Below, piece by piece: positions 1 through 8,566 of a stretch of 64,000 nt of DNA. The stretch is from Arthrobacter sp. zg-Y20 (GTDB lineage: Bacteria; Actinomycetota; Actinomycetes; Actinomycetales; Micrococcaceae). The translations under genes and the position numbers were made by a program. The first letter of the stretch is position 1; the number at the start of each line of letters is the position of its first letter. The stretch is from NCBI RefSeq assembly GCF_030142075.1, contig NZ_CP126241.1, positions 2,542,001-2,606,000 on the forward strand, written 5' to 3'. Under the pieces are notes generated by a model. That model was not told the origin of the DNA. It worked only from the letters and a program-made list of their open reading frames with translations, and did not search any database.

Positions 1-1035
1 GCTTCCGCCGGAGGCGCCACCGCCGGCGGAAGCCACACTTCCCGGGCAGCCGAGATTACCCTCGTAGTTTCCGGATGGGCACGCTGGAGCACAGCCTTCC
101 GTTCGGGGCGGGGCCTGGCGGGCGAAGATGACCTGGCGGACCTCGTCCGGGACGGAGAACGGGCGGGTATATGCGTAGTCATCGCCGGTGAGCGGGAACT
201 GCTCAATTCCCGGTGTTTCCCGCTCATCCCCAACCGGTTGTTTTTTCCCGCAGATGCAAGCGCAGAGACGCTGCTGCTGTGGCCGCGGCTTCCGGCCATG
301 GACCGCATCATCGGCCGCGCCCTGGTCCAGGGACGGATCGGAACGGCGGAAGGCCTTGCCGCGCAGCTCCTCGGACCGGAGCCGCACTCCGGGCTGCCCG
401 GGTTGCCTGACGGGGTCCCTCCCCCGCACCGGATAGAGCCCCTGCCCGCGTTCGTTGCACCGGAGCGCCTGACAGCGCAGACCCGCACCGATTCCGTGGC
501 AGTGGGTCTATGCGGAGATGAGCTGGGCACGGCCGCGGCGCAGATCCCCCGGGGGTCGGTTTTCCTAGTGGCCGGCCCGCCCGGGTCGGGGCGCACGTCT
601 TTCCTGCGCCAGATGCAGCGGGCGGCACATCCCTCATTGGATATTTTTTCCGGAAACAGTGCCGAGGACTTCCAGGAAAACCTCGACGTGTTCCTGGCGG
701 CGCCCGGAACCGGCCTGGTCCACCGCCTGCTGCTGCTGGTCGATGACGCTGATCTGCTGCCGGCTCCGGTCCACCGCAGGCTTGCCGAGCTGCAGTCACA
801 GGGCGCGCGGCTCGTGCTGGCAGCCGCATCCGGACCGCAGCTGACGGCCCGGGTGCCGCTGGCCCTGCAGGTCCGTTCGGCACCGCGGGGAGCACTCCTG
901 TGTCCCGCGTCGCCCGTGGACGGGGATATCTTCGGCATCCGGATTGATACCGCGGTCAGGCGCCCTCCGGGCAGATGCTTCCTCGTGGAAGGAACACAGT
1001 CCGTGGAAGCCCAGACGGCCTATCGGGACGAATGA
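1..1035 (+). CDS. FtsK/SpoIIIE (EccC-like) ATPase, C-terminal part
   Basis: The frame is open from base 1 and ends in TGA, so about 344 C-terminal residues are present and the start lies outside the window. The first ~110 residues resemble the end of an FtsK/SpoIIIE motor domain. The rest is a further, degenerate RecA-like domain with a P-loop at 574-600 (GPPGSGRTS) and a Walker B-like strand (LLLLVDDADLL). The P-loop Lys is Arg, so this last domain may bind nucleotide weakly or be regulatory, as in the degenerate domains of EccC proteins. Proteins of this class translocate DNA or energise type VII-like secretion; which applies here cannot be told without the N-terminus. It converges with the next gene at a 15-nt gap. 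Confidence 0.75.
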   Translation, partial: ASAGGATAGGSHTSRAAEITLVVSGWARWSTAFRSGRGLAGEDDLADLVRDGERAGICVVIAGERELLNSRCFPLIPNRLFFPADASAETLLLWPRLPAMDRIIGRALVQGRIGTAEGLAAQLLGPEPHSGLPGLPDGVPPPHRIEPLPAFVAPERLTAQTRTDSVAVGLCGDELGTAAAQIPRGSVFLVAGPPGSGRTSFLRQMQRAAHPSLDIFSGNSAEDFQENLDVFLAAPGTGLVHRLLLLVDDADLLPAPVHRRLAELQSQGARLVLAAASGPQLTARVPLALQVRSAPRGALLCPASPVDGDIFGIRIDTAVRRPPGRCFLVEGTQSVEAQTAYRDE

Positions 1036-1050
1036 GGACCTTCACACGGC

Positions 1051-1467
1051 TCAGAAGGTTTTGGCGCCGTCGGTCAGCCGGCTTGTGTGGGCAAGTACGG
1101 GCTTGGTGAACAGCAGCACCAGCACGGCCGCGGCCGGCAGGAGCATCGCCAGGCCGGCGAGGACCAGTCCCGCCTGAAGCGTGGGAACGGCGATGATGAC
1201 CACAAAGAGCTGCCAGACCACCGCTGCCGAGCGGGTCCACCGGTATCCGCGGAAAAAGAAGTGGCCCACGGCGAGCAGCCACACCGCAAGTGCTACAGCG
1301 AAGACCAGGGTGAAGATAGCCCCGCCCATGGACAGCGGCGTTGAAGTCGCAAGCTCATAGCCGTACCAACCGGCGAAGGCGAGGAGGCAAAGCGCTTCCA
1401 GTGCGAGAACGGCAGAGATCACCAGGACGGCCGGGGTGCGTTTTGGTGTGTTTGGGGGTGTTGACAC
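1051..1467 (-). CDS. small integral membrane protein, unknown function
   Basis: This predicted 138-residue protein has a short Pro/Thr-rich N-terminus and about four hydrophobic segments. I do not recognise a family. The GTG at 1467 was chosen over the upstream in-frame ATG at 1605 because the upstream stretch has no hydrophobic or conserved look, and because a TATTCT -10 hexamer lies exactly 6 nt before this GTG. That arrangement implies a leaderless message. The gene is divergent from whiB1 and convergent with the FtsK-like gene. Confidence 0.6.
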   Translation of the reverse strand: MSTPPNTPKRTPAVLVISAVLALEALCLLAFAGWYGYELATSTPLSMGGAIFTLVFAVALAVWLLAVGHFFFRGYRWTRSAAVVWQLFVVIIAVPTLQAGLVLAGLAMLLPAAAVLVLLFTKPVLAHTSRLTDGAKTF

Positions 1468-1473
1468 ATAGGC

Positions 1474-1479
1474 AGAATA
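1474..1479 (-). promoter_or_regulatory. -10 element of a leaderless promoter (membrane protein)
   Basis: On the minus strand the hexamer TATTCT ends 6 nt before the GTG at 1467, which places the transcription start on the start codon. No clear -35 hexamer is seen. Confidence 0.45.
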
Positions 1480-1663
1480 CCGGAGACAGGCGCCGCCGGC
1501 GCTCCCCCCGCCGGTTAGTGGCGGACAGTGCAGCCCGCAGTACGCTGCAGCACCGTGGCCGCCGGAGGGACCGCGCCGTCCCGGCAGGGCCCCGGTACAA
1601 AACACCCGTACTGTGATGCATCCCTCAGCACTGTGGCCATAATTTACGCTGCTTACCCCTTGT

Positions 1664-1693
1664 TTGCTTTGGCCTGACGTGCCACGCTAGATA
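1664..1693 (+). promoter_or_regulatory. possible whiB1 promoter
   Basis: TTGCTT (1664-1669) and TAGATA (1688-1693) are separated by 18 bp. Transcription would start near 1700, giving a leader of about 95 nt that contains both the hairpin and the CRP-like site. The -10 is imperfect at its last base. Confidence 0.35.
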
Positions 1694-1703
1694 CAGGGAA
1701 ATC

Positions 1704-1730
1704 AGGGGCCGAGACCGGCCCCTTTAGTTT
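1704..1730 (+). terminator. terminator-like hairpin in the whiB1 leader
   Basis: An 8-bp perfect stem (1704-1711 with 1716-1723, AGGGGCCG/CGGCCCCT) closes a 4-nt loop and is followed by TTAGTTT. It lies between the candidate promoter and whiB1, so it could act as an attenuator or as a terminator of upstream transcription. Confidence 0.45.
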
Positions 1731-1739
1731 GTAGTTGCT

Positions 1740-1755
1740 CGTGAATGTTTTCACA
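1740..1755. promoter_or_regulatory. CRP-family (cAMP receptor) binding-site candidate
   Basis: The sequence is CGTGA, six bases, TCACA, which matches the CRP consensus TGTGA-N6-TCACA except at the first base. Mycobacterial whiB1 is known to be controlled by the CRP protein Rv3676, which gives the match context. It sits about 42 nt before the whiB1 start. Confidence 0.55.
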
Positions 1756-1796
1756 AACACGTAGGAGTCAACTCTTCAGAGGAGATAGTGATCAAC

Positions 1797-2045
1797 ATGG
1801 ATTGGCGGAGCCGCGCAGCTTGCCTGGATAAAGATCCGGAGCTTTTCTTTCCCGTGGGCAACACAGGCCCGGCTCTTCTTCAAATCGAAGAAGCCAAGAG
1901 TGTATGCCGGCGGTGCCCGGTCATCGATACGTGCCTGCAGTGGGCCATCGAAACAGGCCAGGACGCAGGTGTCTGGGGCGGCATGAGCGAAGACGAGCGC
2001 CGCGCACTGAAGCGCCGCGCCGCCCGCGCACGCCGGGCCTCATAG
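1797..2045 (+). CDS. whiB1: WhiB1-type iron-sulfur transcriptional regulator
   Basis: This 82-residue Wbl protein has the four cluster-binding cysteines at C9, C37, C40 and C46, the GVWGGM turn and a basic C-terminal DNA-binding tail. It closely matches mycobacterial WhiB1 (MDWR start, ELFFPVGN, SEDERRALKRR). WhiB1 binds a [4Fe-4S] cluster, partners sigma-A region 4 and responds to nitric oxide in mycobacteria. The ATG at 1797 is preferred over the GTG at 1788 because the GGAG at 1781-1784 is correctly spaced only for 1797. The gene converges on pdtaS, the same neighbourhood as Rv3219/Rv3220c. Confidence 0.93.
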   Translation: MDWRSRAACLDKDPELFFPVGNTGPALLQIEEAKSVCRRCPVIDTCLQWAIETGQDAGVWGGMSEDERRALKRRAARARRAS

Positions 2046-2062
2046 CAGGACTTTCCCGAACG

Positions 2063-2116
2063 CCGGGTACGTCAAAGGGCCGTTGCCTCGCAGCAACGGC
2101 CCTTTTGCGTACCCGG
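2063..2116. terminator. bidirectional terminator between whiB1 and pdtaS
   Basis: A perfect 12-bp stem (2074-2085 with 2094-2105, AAAGGGCCGTTG) has an 8-nt loop and reads TTTT on its 3' side. Outside it a second perfect 9-bp arm (CCGGGTACG at 2063-2071 with 2108-2116) extends the helix. A-tract and T-tract flanks let it work in both directions for these convergent genes. Confidence 0.9.
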
Positions 2117-2147
2117 TGTCTTTGCTGCCGGGTCCGGTTGGAACTGC

Positions 2148-3629
2148 TCAGGTGCGCCGGTACTCGGTATCGAGCCCCATTTCGATGGTGACCTGGGTGC
2201 CGCTGTTTTCGCCGGCGGACCACTCGATGGTCCCGTCGAGTTCGCTCTGGACCAGGGTCCGGACAATCTGCAGCCCCAGACCCTCCCTCCGCGGTCCCGG
2301 CGGCAGGCCCACGCCGTCGTCGGACACAGTGACGGTGAGCCTTTCCTCGCGCCCCGCCGGGCCGTGGCGACGGGCAGACAGGCCCACGGTTCCGCGGCGG
2401 CCTGCCAGTCCGTGCTCGACGGCGTTGGTCACCAGTTCGTTAATCACCAGGGCCAGCGGCGTAGCGAGGTCGCTGGGCAGTTCACCGAATGATCCTTCCC
2501 GGCGGGTGCGCACTTCCTGCGTAGGGGAAGCCACCTCGGCGGACATCCGGAACTGGCGGTCGATCAGCTCGTCAAAGTCCACGTTTTGCGTCAGTCCCTG
2601 GGACAGTGTCTCGTGCACCAGGGCGATGGTGGAGACGCGGCGCATGGCCTGGGCCAGCCCCTGCTTGCCTTCCTCACTCTCCATCCGGCGGGACTGCATC
2701 CGCAGCAAGGCGGCCACGGTCTGCAGGTTGTTCTTCACCCGGTGGTGAATCTCGCGGATGGTGGCGTCCTTGGAAACCAGTTCCATCTCCCGGCGGCGCA
2801 GCTCCGAAACATCCCGGCACAGCACCAGGGCACCGAAGCGTTCCTTTTCGTCCCGCAGCGGAATGGCCCGCAGGGACAGGCTGACCCCCCGGGACTCGAT
2901 CTCGGTGCGCCACGGCATCCGGCCCGTAACTACCAGCGGCAGCGTTTCGTCCACCATGCGCCGGTCCTTGAGCAGGGCCGTAGTGATTTCTGCCAGGGAA
3001 CGGCCTTCCAGCGTTTCCATGTCCCCCAACCGGCGGAACGCGGACACACCGTTGGGGCTGGCATACTGCACAATCCCCTCGGCATCCAGCCGGATCAGGC
3101 CGTCGCCTACCCGCGGAGCTCCCCGGCGCGATCCGGTGGGCGTGGCGAAGTCCGGCCACAGCCCCAGGGTTCCCATCCGCAGCAGGTCATAGGCACACTG
3201 CCGGTACGTCAGCTCCAGCCGGGAGGGCATCCGCGAGCTGGACAGATCCATGTGTGAGGTCACCACTGCCAGGGTCCGTCCGTTCCGTACAAACGGGATG
3301 GCTTCCACACGCATGGCCGTCTCGGCGGTCCAGCTCGTTTCACTGGACCGCTCGATGTGCTGGCTGCGCCATGCTGTGTCCACCAGCGGCTGCAGGTCGG
3401 CCCGGATGCGCTCCCCCACGAAGTCGCTGTGGAACACGGTGTGCGACGTCGAGGGGCGGGCATGGGCCAGGGCCACGTACCCGCCCTCGGGAACCGGGAA
3501 CCACAGCGCCAGGTCGGCGAAGGCGAGGTCTGCCACCATCTGCCAGTCCCCCACCAGCAGGTGGAGCCATTCGGCGTCCCCCGGACCGAAGTCGGCGTGG
3601 TCCTTGATCGGGTCGGTAAAGATTGCCAC
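2148..3629 (-). CDS. pdtaS: PdtaS-type sensor histidine kinase
   Basis: This 493-residue cytosolic kinase has an N-terminal GAF-like region (~1-150), a PAS domain (~175-280), a HisKA_2 dimerisation helix with H295-H296 in HHRVKNNLQ, and a HATPase domain with NELVTNAVEHG and DDGVGL motifs (~380-490). This is the layout of mycobacterial PdtaS (Rv3220c), which phosphorylates the RNA-binding antiterminator PdtaR and senses copper and nitric oxide. No PdtaR gene is in the window. The GTG start has GGAG 8 nt upstream. The gene begins 12 nt after the glutamate dehydrogenase stop, so the two are probably cotranscribed. Confidence 0.9.
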   Translation of the reverse strand: MAIFTDPIKDHADFGPGDAEWLHLLVGDWQMVADLAFADLALWFPVPEGGYVALAHARPSTSHTVFHSDFVGERIRADLQPLVDTAWRSQHIERSSETSWTAETAMRVEAIPFVRNGRTLAVVTSHMDLSSSRMPSRLELTYRQCAYDLLRMGTLGLWPDFATPTGSRRGAPRVGDGLIRLDAEGIVQYASPNGVSAFRRLGDMETLEGRSLAEITTALLKDRRMVDETLPLVVTGRMPWRTEIESRGVSLSLRAIPLRDEKERFGALVLCRDVSELRRREMELVSKDATIREIHHRVKNNLQTVAALLRMQSRRMESEEGKQGLAQAMRRVSTIALVHETLSQGLTQNVDFDELIDRQFRMSAEVASPTQEVRTRREGSFGELPSDLATPLALVINELVTNAVEHGLAGRRGTVGLSARRHGPAGREERLTVTVSDDGVGLPPGPRREGLGLQIVRTLVQSELDGTIEWSAGENSGTQVTIEMGLDTEYRRT

Positions 3630-3641
3630 GTGTACTCCGGA

Positions 3642-6600
3642 CTAGCGGCGGACGATGGAACGCAGCAGGCGCAGCGCCACGGACAGTGAGGCCATGTCGT
3701 CCTGCTCCAGGCGGTTCACCTCGTTGAACATCTTCGTGGCACGCTGCAGGTGGTCTGCGTTTTCCTCTTCCCAGGTTTCCATGCGCTGTACCGGATCGGC
3801 CGCGTCGAGCTCAGGCGTTGCTTCCAGGGCAGCCGTGGTCATGTCCGCGACAGTCGAGTAGAGGTCGTCACGCAGGGCAGCGCGGGCCAGGGCCTGCCAC
3901 CGGTCATCCCGGGGCAGCTTGGTGATCCGCTCGAGCAGGTCATCGATGCCGTAGCGGTCATAGACCGCGTAATACACGGCTGCCACGTCCGCCGCGGGTT
4001 CCCCGGCAGTCCGGCTGACGCGGGCGACGTCGAGGAGCCCGAAGGATTCGAACTGCTCGGCCCAGTAGCTGCCCAGGGCAGCGGGAACGTCCAGCTCCCG
4101 GGCCTTGTCCTCCAGCTCCTGCACCCGCGCTGCGTCGCCGCCGCGCAGATAGCGGGTCAGATCCGAAAGCAGCGGCCGCACCACCGGCTTGTACGCCTCG
4201 ATGTCCTCGGCAATGGTGGTGCCCCGGCTCACATGGTTCACGAACCAGCGCACCGCGCGGTCCAGGAGCCGGCGCAGGTCCAGGTGCATCATGGACCAGG
4301 TCTGGGTGGAGAACCCTGCCGGCAGGGCGCCGAGTTCCGCAAGGACGCTGTCCACGCCGTAAATCTCCCGCAGCGCGGTGAAGGCGCGTGCTGCTTCGGC
4401 TTCGGTCGCGGACGTTTCCTCGATGATCCGGAAGGCGAAGGTGATGCCGCCTATGTTGATCATGTCATTGGCGACCATGGTGGAGATGATCTCGCGGCGC
4501 AGCGGGTGGGTGTCCAGCTGGTCCCCGAAACGCTCCACGATCTGCTTCGGGAAGTACCGGCGCAGGGTGCCCGCAAAGTAGGGGTCGTCGGCCAGGTTGG
4601 AGCGTGTGAGTGCCTTGGTCAGTTCGATCTTGGCGTAGGCAGCCAGCACAGCCAGTTCCGGCGAGGTCAGTCCCTCGCCGGCGGCGATGCGCGCATGCAG
4701 TTCCTCGTTGGTGGGCAGTGCCTCCAGTTGCCGGTCGAGGTCTGCGTGCTCTTCGAGCCAGTCCATCAGCCGCTCAAAGCTCGGGCTCCATTCCAGGACC
4801 CGCTGCCGGTCATTGAGCAGCAGCATGTTCTGGTCGATGTTGTCCTGCAGGACCAGCTGTCCCACCTCATCGGTCATGGAGTGCAGGAACGCGGCGCGTT
4901 CCGCCGGGTCCAGCCGTCCGGCTGCGACCATCCGGTCGACGAAGATCTTGATGTTCACTTCGTGGTCGGAGCAGTCGACGCCGGCGGAGTTGTCGATGGC
5001 GTCGGTGTTAAGGATGACGCCGGCGCGGGCGGCTTCTATGCGGCCGCGCTGGGTCATGCCCAGGTTGCCGCCTTCGCCCACCACCTTGACCCGCAGGTCA
5101 CGTCCGTCCACGCGGATCGGATCATTGGCTTTGTCGCCGACGTCGGCCGAGGTTTCGCCGGAGGCCTTTACATAGGTACCGATACCGCCGTTGTAGAGCA
5201 GGTCTACGGGTGCCTTCAGGATGGCCTTCAGGAGTTCCGGCGGGCTCATCTTGGTTACCGAATCGGCGAGCCCAAGCACCGCGCGGACCTCGGGCGAGAG
5301 CGGGATGCTCTTGGACTGCCGCGGGAAGATCCCGCCGCCGGCACTGATCAGCGTCTCGTCGTAGTCCGCCCAGGAGGAACGGGGCAGTTCGAAGAGCCGG
5401 CGGCGTTCGGCGTGCGATGCGGCCGGGTCCGGGTTGGGGTCCAGGAAAATGTGCCGGTGGTCGAACGCGGCCACGAGCTTGATGTGTTCGGACAGCAGCA
5501 TGCCGTTGCCGAACACGTCACCGCTCATGTCGCCCACGCCCACCACCGTGAAGTCCTCGGTTTGGGTGTCGATGTCCAGTTCGCTGAAGTGCCGCTTGAC
5601 CGATTCCCAGGCCCCGCGGGCGGTGATGCCCATGGCCTTGTGGTCGTATCCGACCGAGCCGCCGGAGGCGAAGGCGTCGCCCAGCCAGAAACCGTACTCC
5701 GCCGAGATGGAGTTGGCGATGTCGGAGAACGACGCCGTGCCCTTGTCGGCAGCGACCACAAGGTAGCTGTCGTCCCCGTCGTGGCGGACCACGCGGGACG
5801 GCGGAACCACTTCCTCGCCGGTTTCCGTGACCACGAGGTTGTCGGTCAGGTCCAGCAGGCCGCGGATGAAGGTGCGGTAGCTGTTTTTGCCTTCTTCCAT
5901 CCACGCTCCGCGGTCCACGGCGGGATCAGGCAGCTTCTTGGCGTAAAAACCGCCCTTGGCGCCGGTGGGCACGATCACGGCATTCTTGACGGTCTGCGCC
6001 TTCACCAGGCCAAGGATTTCAGTGCGGAAGTCCTCGCGCCGGTCAGACCAGCGCAGTCCGCCGCGGGCCACTTCACCGAAGCGCAGGTGCACGCCTTCAA
6101 CCCGCGGGGAGTAAACCCAGATTTCATACTTCGGGCGCGGGAACGGCGCACCGTCAATGGCGCCGGTGTTCAGCTTGAAACTGACGTATGCCTTGTCCTG
6201 GTAGAAGTTCGTGCGCAGGGTGGCGTTGATCAGGGTGGCGAAGGTCCGCAGCACCCGGTCGGCGTCGAGCGTGGGAACCTGCTCAAGGCCGGCCTCCAGT
6301 GCAGCGCCTGCCTGCTCGACGGCGTCACGGCGCTCTTCTTCGGTCAGGTCCGGGTTGAAGCGGCCTTCGAACAGCGCGATCAGGGTGTGTGCGACGTCGG
6401 GATTCGCCAGGAGCGTGCCGGCAACGAAACCGTAGGAGTTGGCGGTGCCGACCTGGCGCATGTACTTGGCGTACGCACGCAGGATCACCACCTGGCGCCA
6501 GTGCATGCCCTGCTGCAGGATCAGCCGGTCAAAGGCGTCGGACTCGGCGGTGCCCGACATACCGGCACGGAAGGCTTCGGCCAGCAGCGTACCGGTCTTC

Positions 6601-8483
6601 AGCGGGTCGATGCCCGCCGGGTACACCAGGCCCAGGTCATACAGGTAGAAGGTGGTCCCGTCGCCGCGCCGGATCTCGAACGGCCGCTCGTCCAGGACTT
6701 CGAGGCCGAGATTGTGCAGGAACGGCAGGATCTGGGTCAGCGACTTCGGCTCGGTGAGGTACAGCTTCAGCCGGGCGTCCGCCTGTCCCTCGCCGTCCCT
6801 GTCCTCGGGAACATAGACGAAGAGCTCCGGCGCCGTGTCTGGCCGGGCAACGCGTGCCTCGAACCGGGCAATGTCCTCCATGGCGTCTTCGACTTCGTAC
6901 GCCACCCGGTAGGCGGCAGGGAAGGCATCTGCCCACAGGGCGGAAAGCTTTTCCGCTTCGGGCCGCGCGAATTTGGTGCGGACCACTTCTTCGATGCCCT
7001 CGGACCAGGACCGGGTGGCCGTGACCAGCCGTGCCTCCAGTGCCGCGGTATCGACGTCGGTGATCTCCCCGCCGCGCGGGAGCCGGATGCGGAAGAACAG
7101 CCGGGCCAGCGCGGACTCGGTCATCCGGGCCTCGTAGTCGATGGACTCGGCGTTGAAGGTGGCGCGCAGCTCGTCCTGGATGCGCAGCCGGACCGGCGTC
7201 GTGTAGCGGTCGCGCGGCAGGAACACCAGTGCGGACATAAACCGGCCGTAGATGTCCGGGCGCAGGAACAGCCGTGTGCGGCGCCGTTCCTGCAGCCGCA
7301 GGATGGCCAGGGAGGTATCCAGCAGTGCGGCCGGATCGATCTGGAACAGTTCGTCGCGCGGGTAGGTCTCCAGGATGGAGAGCAGGTCCTTGCCCGAGTG
7401 GGAGTCTGCAGGGAATCCGCAGCTGCGCATCACGTCGCGGACCTTGTCACGGACAATGGGGATGCTGCGGACGGATCCGGTGTAGGCACCGGTGGAGAAC
7501 AAACCGATGAAGCGGCGCTCACCGTTGACGTTGCCCTGCTCGTCAAAGCGCTTCACGCCCAAGTAGTCGAGGTAAGCGGGGCGGTGCACGGTGGAGCGCG
7601 AATTGGCCTTGGTGATCACCAGGGCACGTTTCTCGCGGGCTTTGGCCCGGCCCGCCCCGGTCAGCCGGTGGATCCGGCGGGAGGAGGACTGCCGACCCAG
7701 CAGGCCCAGGCCGCTGCCCTCGGTGGGCCGGAGTGCGTCTTCGCCGTCTTCGGTGATCAGGTCATATTCCCGGTAACCCAGGAAGGTGAAGTTGCCGTTG
7801 TCCAGCCAGGTCAGCAGTTCCCGGGCCTGCTGCAGGTCGGGAATATCGCGAGCGCCCGGAATGGTCTCCAGTGAGCGGGCAATCTCGTGCACCTTGGTCC
7901 GCATGGCGGGCCAGTCGGACACCGCTACGCGGACGTCGTCTAGGACTTTCCGAAGGCCCTCAACCAGCTGGGTCCGCTTTTCTTCATCGGCAATCCGGGC
8001 CACCTCGACGGCGATCCAGGACTCCACCCGGGTGGTGCCGCCGTCCCCGCCCAGCAGGTCGGCCAGATTGGGGAGGGCTGCGGTGTCCCCGCTGGACACG
8101 CCGGCGGCAGCAGGTACGCGCCGCACCTGCTGCAGTCCGCCGGTGACCGCATCGCGGGTGGCAAGGAAAATGGGGTGGACCACCAACCGGATGGCGGCGT
8201 TGCGGCGGACCACTTCCGCCGTGACGGAGTCAACGAGGAAGGGCATGTCGTCCGTGACGATGAGGATGACGCTGGTATCCCCCTGGTCCACGACGTCTAC
8301 GGCAGCGGTTCCCTCCGCCCGGGTCAGGGCCAGCTCCATATGCTTCTGGGCCCGCTCCCGCAGTACCGACGGCGGGTACGCCTGGGCATCTTCACGCGCC
8401 AGATGCTCGTAGTAGTTCCCGATGAATTCATCCAGGGAAGTGTCCGAACTTAAAAGATCCGCCATGCTGGATCCTGACGACAT
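3642..8483 (-). CDS. gdh: large NAD-specific glutamate dehydrogenase
   Basis: At 1613 residues this belongs to the ~180 kDa NAD-GDH class known from Streptomyces and mycobacteria, which catalyses oxidative deamination of glutamate to 2-oxoglutarate and ammonia. The N-terminal half has ACT-like regulatory segments. The catalytic core around residues 805-845 has GGLRWSDR, the Lys-containing KAQTVKNAV and PTGAKGGF, followed by a Rossmann region (GVGDMSGDVFGNG, GEGGNLGMTQRGR). A strong GGAGG lies 9 nt before the ATG at 8483; an internal ATG six codons later is less well placed. In mycobacteria the enzyme is controlled by the FHA protein GarA; the same control here is inference. Long antisense open frames are codon-bias artefacts. 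Confidence 0.95.
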   Translation of the reverse strand: MSSGSSMADLLSSDTSLDEFIGNYYEHLAREDAQAYPPSVLRERAQKHMELALTRAEGTAAVDVVDQGDTSVILIVTDDMPFLVDSVTAEVVRRNAAIRLVVHPIFLATRDAVTGGLQQVRRVPAAAGVSSGDTAALPNLADLLGGDGGTTRVESWIAVEVARIADEEKRTQLVEGLRKVLDDVRVAVSDWPAMRTKVHEIARSLETIPGARDIPDLQQARELLTWLDNGNFTFLGYREYDLITEDGEDALRPTEGSGLGLLGRQSSSRRIHRLTGAGRAKAREKRALVITKANSRSTVHRPAYLDYLGVKRFDEQGNVNGERRFIGLFSTGAYTGSVRSIPIVRDKVRDVMRSCGFPADSHSGKDLLSILETYPRDELFQIDPAALLDTSLAILRLQERRRTRLFLRPDIYGRFMSALVFLPRDRYTTPVRLRIQDELRATFNAESIDYEARMTESALARLFFRIRLPRGGEITDVDTAALEARLVTATRSWSEGIEEVVRTKFARPEAEKLSALWADAFPAAYRVAYEVEDAMEDIARFEARVARPDTAPELFVYVPEDRDGEGQADARLKLYLTEPKSLTQILPFLHNLGLEVLDERPFEIRRGDGTTFYLYDLGLVYPAGIDPLKTGTLLAEAFRAGMSGTAESDAFDRLILQQGMHWRQVVILRAYAKYMRQVGTANSYGFVAGTLLANPDVAHTLIALFEGRFNPDLTEEERRDAVEQAGAALEAGLEQVPTLDADRVLRTFATLINATLRTNFYQDKAYVSFKLNTGAIDGAPFPRPKYEIWVYSPRVEGVHLRFGEVARGGLRWSDRREDFRTEILGLVKAQTVKNAVIVPTGAKGGFYAKKLPDPAVDRGAWMEEGKNSYRTFIRGLLDLTDNLVVTETGEEVVPPSRVVRHDGDDSYLVVAADKGTASFSDIANSISAEYGFWLGDAFASGGSVGYDHKAMGITARGAWESVKRHFSELDIDTQTEDFTVVGVGDMSGDVFGNGMLLSEHIKLVAAFDHRHIFLDPNPDPAASHAERRRLFELPRSSWADYDETLISAGGGIFPRQSKSIPLSPEVRAVLGLADSVTKMSPPELLKAILKAPVDLLYNGGIGTYVKASGETSADVGDKANDPIRVDGRDLRVKVVGEGGNLGMTQRGRIEAARAGVILNTDAIDNSAGVDCSDHEVNIKIFVDRMVAAGRLDPAERAAFLHSMTDEVGQLVLQDNIDQNMLLLNDRQRVLEWSPSFERLMDWLEEHADLDRQLEALPTNEELHARIAAGEGLTSPELAVLAAYAKIELTKALTRSNLADDPYFAGTLRRYFPKQIVERFGDQLDTHPLRREIISTMVANDMINIGGITFAFRIIEETSATEAEAARAFTALREIYGVDSVLAELGALPAGFSTQTWSMMHLDLRRLLDRAVRWFVNHVSRGTTIAEDIEAYKPVVRPLLSDLTRYLRGGDAARVQELEDKARELDVPAALGSYWAEQFESFGLLDVARVSRTAGEPAADVAAVYYAVYDRYGIDDLLERITKLPRDDRWQALARAALRDDLYSTVADMTTAALEATPELDAADPVQRMETWEEENADHLQRATKMFNEVNRLEQDDMASLSVALRLLRSIVRR

Positions 8484-8511
8484 GTAATACGCCTCCGATA
8501 GTACTTACGTC

Positions 8512-8531
8512 AGGCTGCCCCTTTGCAGCCT
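8512..8531. other. short hairpin between the CpaE-like gene and gdh
   Basis: AGGCTGC (8512-8518) and GCAGCCT (8525-8531) form a perfect 7-bp stem with a 6-nt loop. No T-tract follows on the minus strand, so it is a weak terminator or a leader structure of gdh. Confidence 0.35.
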
Positions 8532-8566
8532 CCTCGTATTGAGCCTAGCTCTGAATGGGTGAAAGG

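Larger units (their letters stand above)
1468..1796. other. divergent intergenic region upstream of whiB1
   Basis: This 329-bp stretch has no convincing gene. It holds the -10 element of the minus-strand membrane gene, and for whiB1 a possible promoter, a GC hairpin and a CRP-like palindrome, listed separately. I see nothing definite between about 1490 and 1640 apart from isolated TANNNT hexamers such as TAATTT at 1640. Confidence 0.6.

Noticed and set aside
3750-7874. 1374-codon open frame on the plus strand
   Set aside because: It is antisense to the well-supported glutamate dehydrogenase and has no recognisable domains; high GC suppresses stops in that frame.
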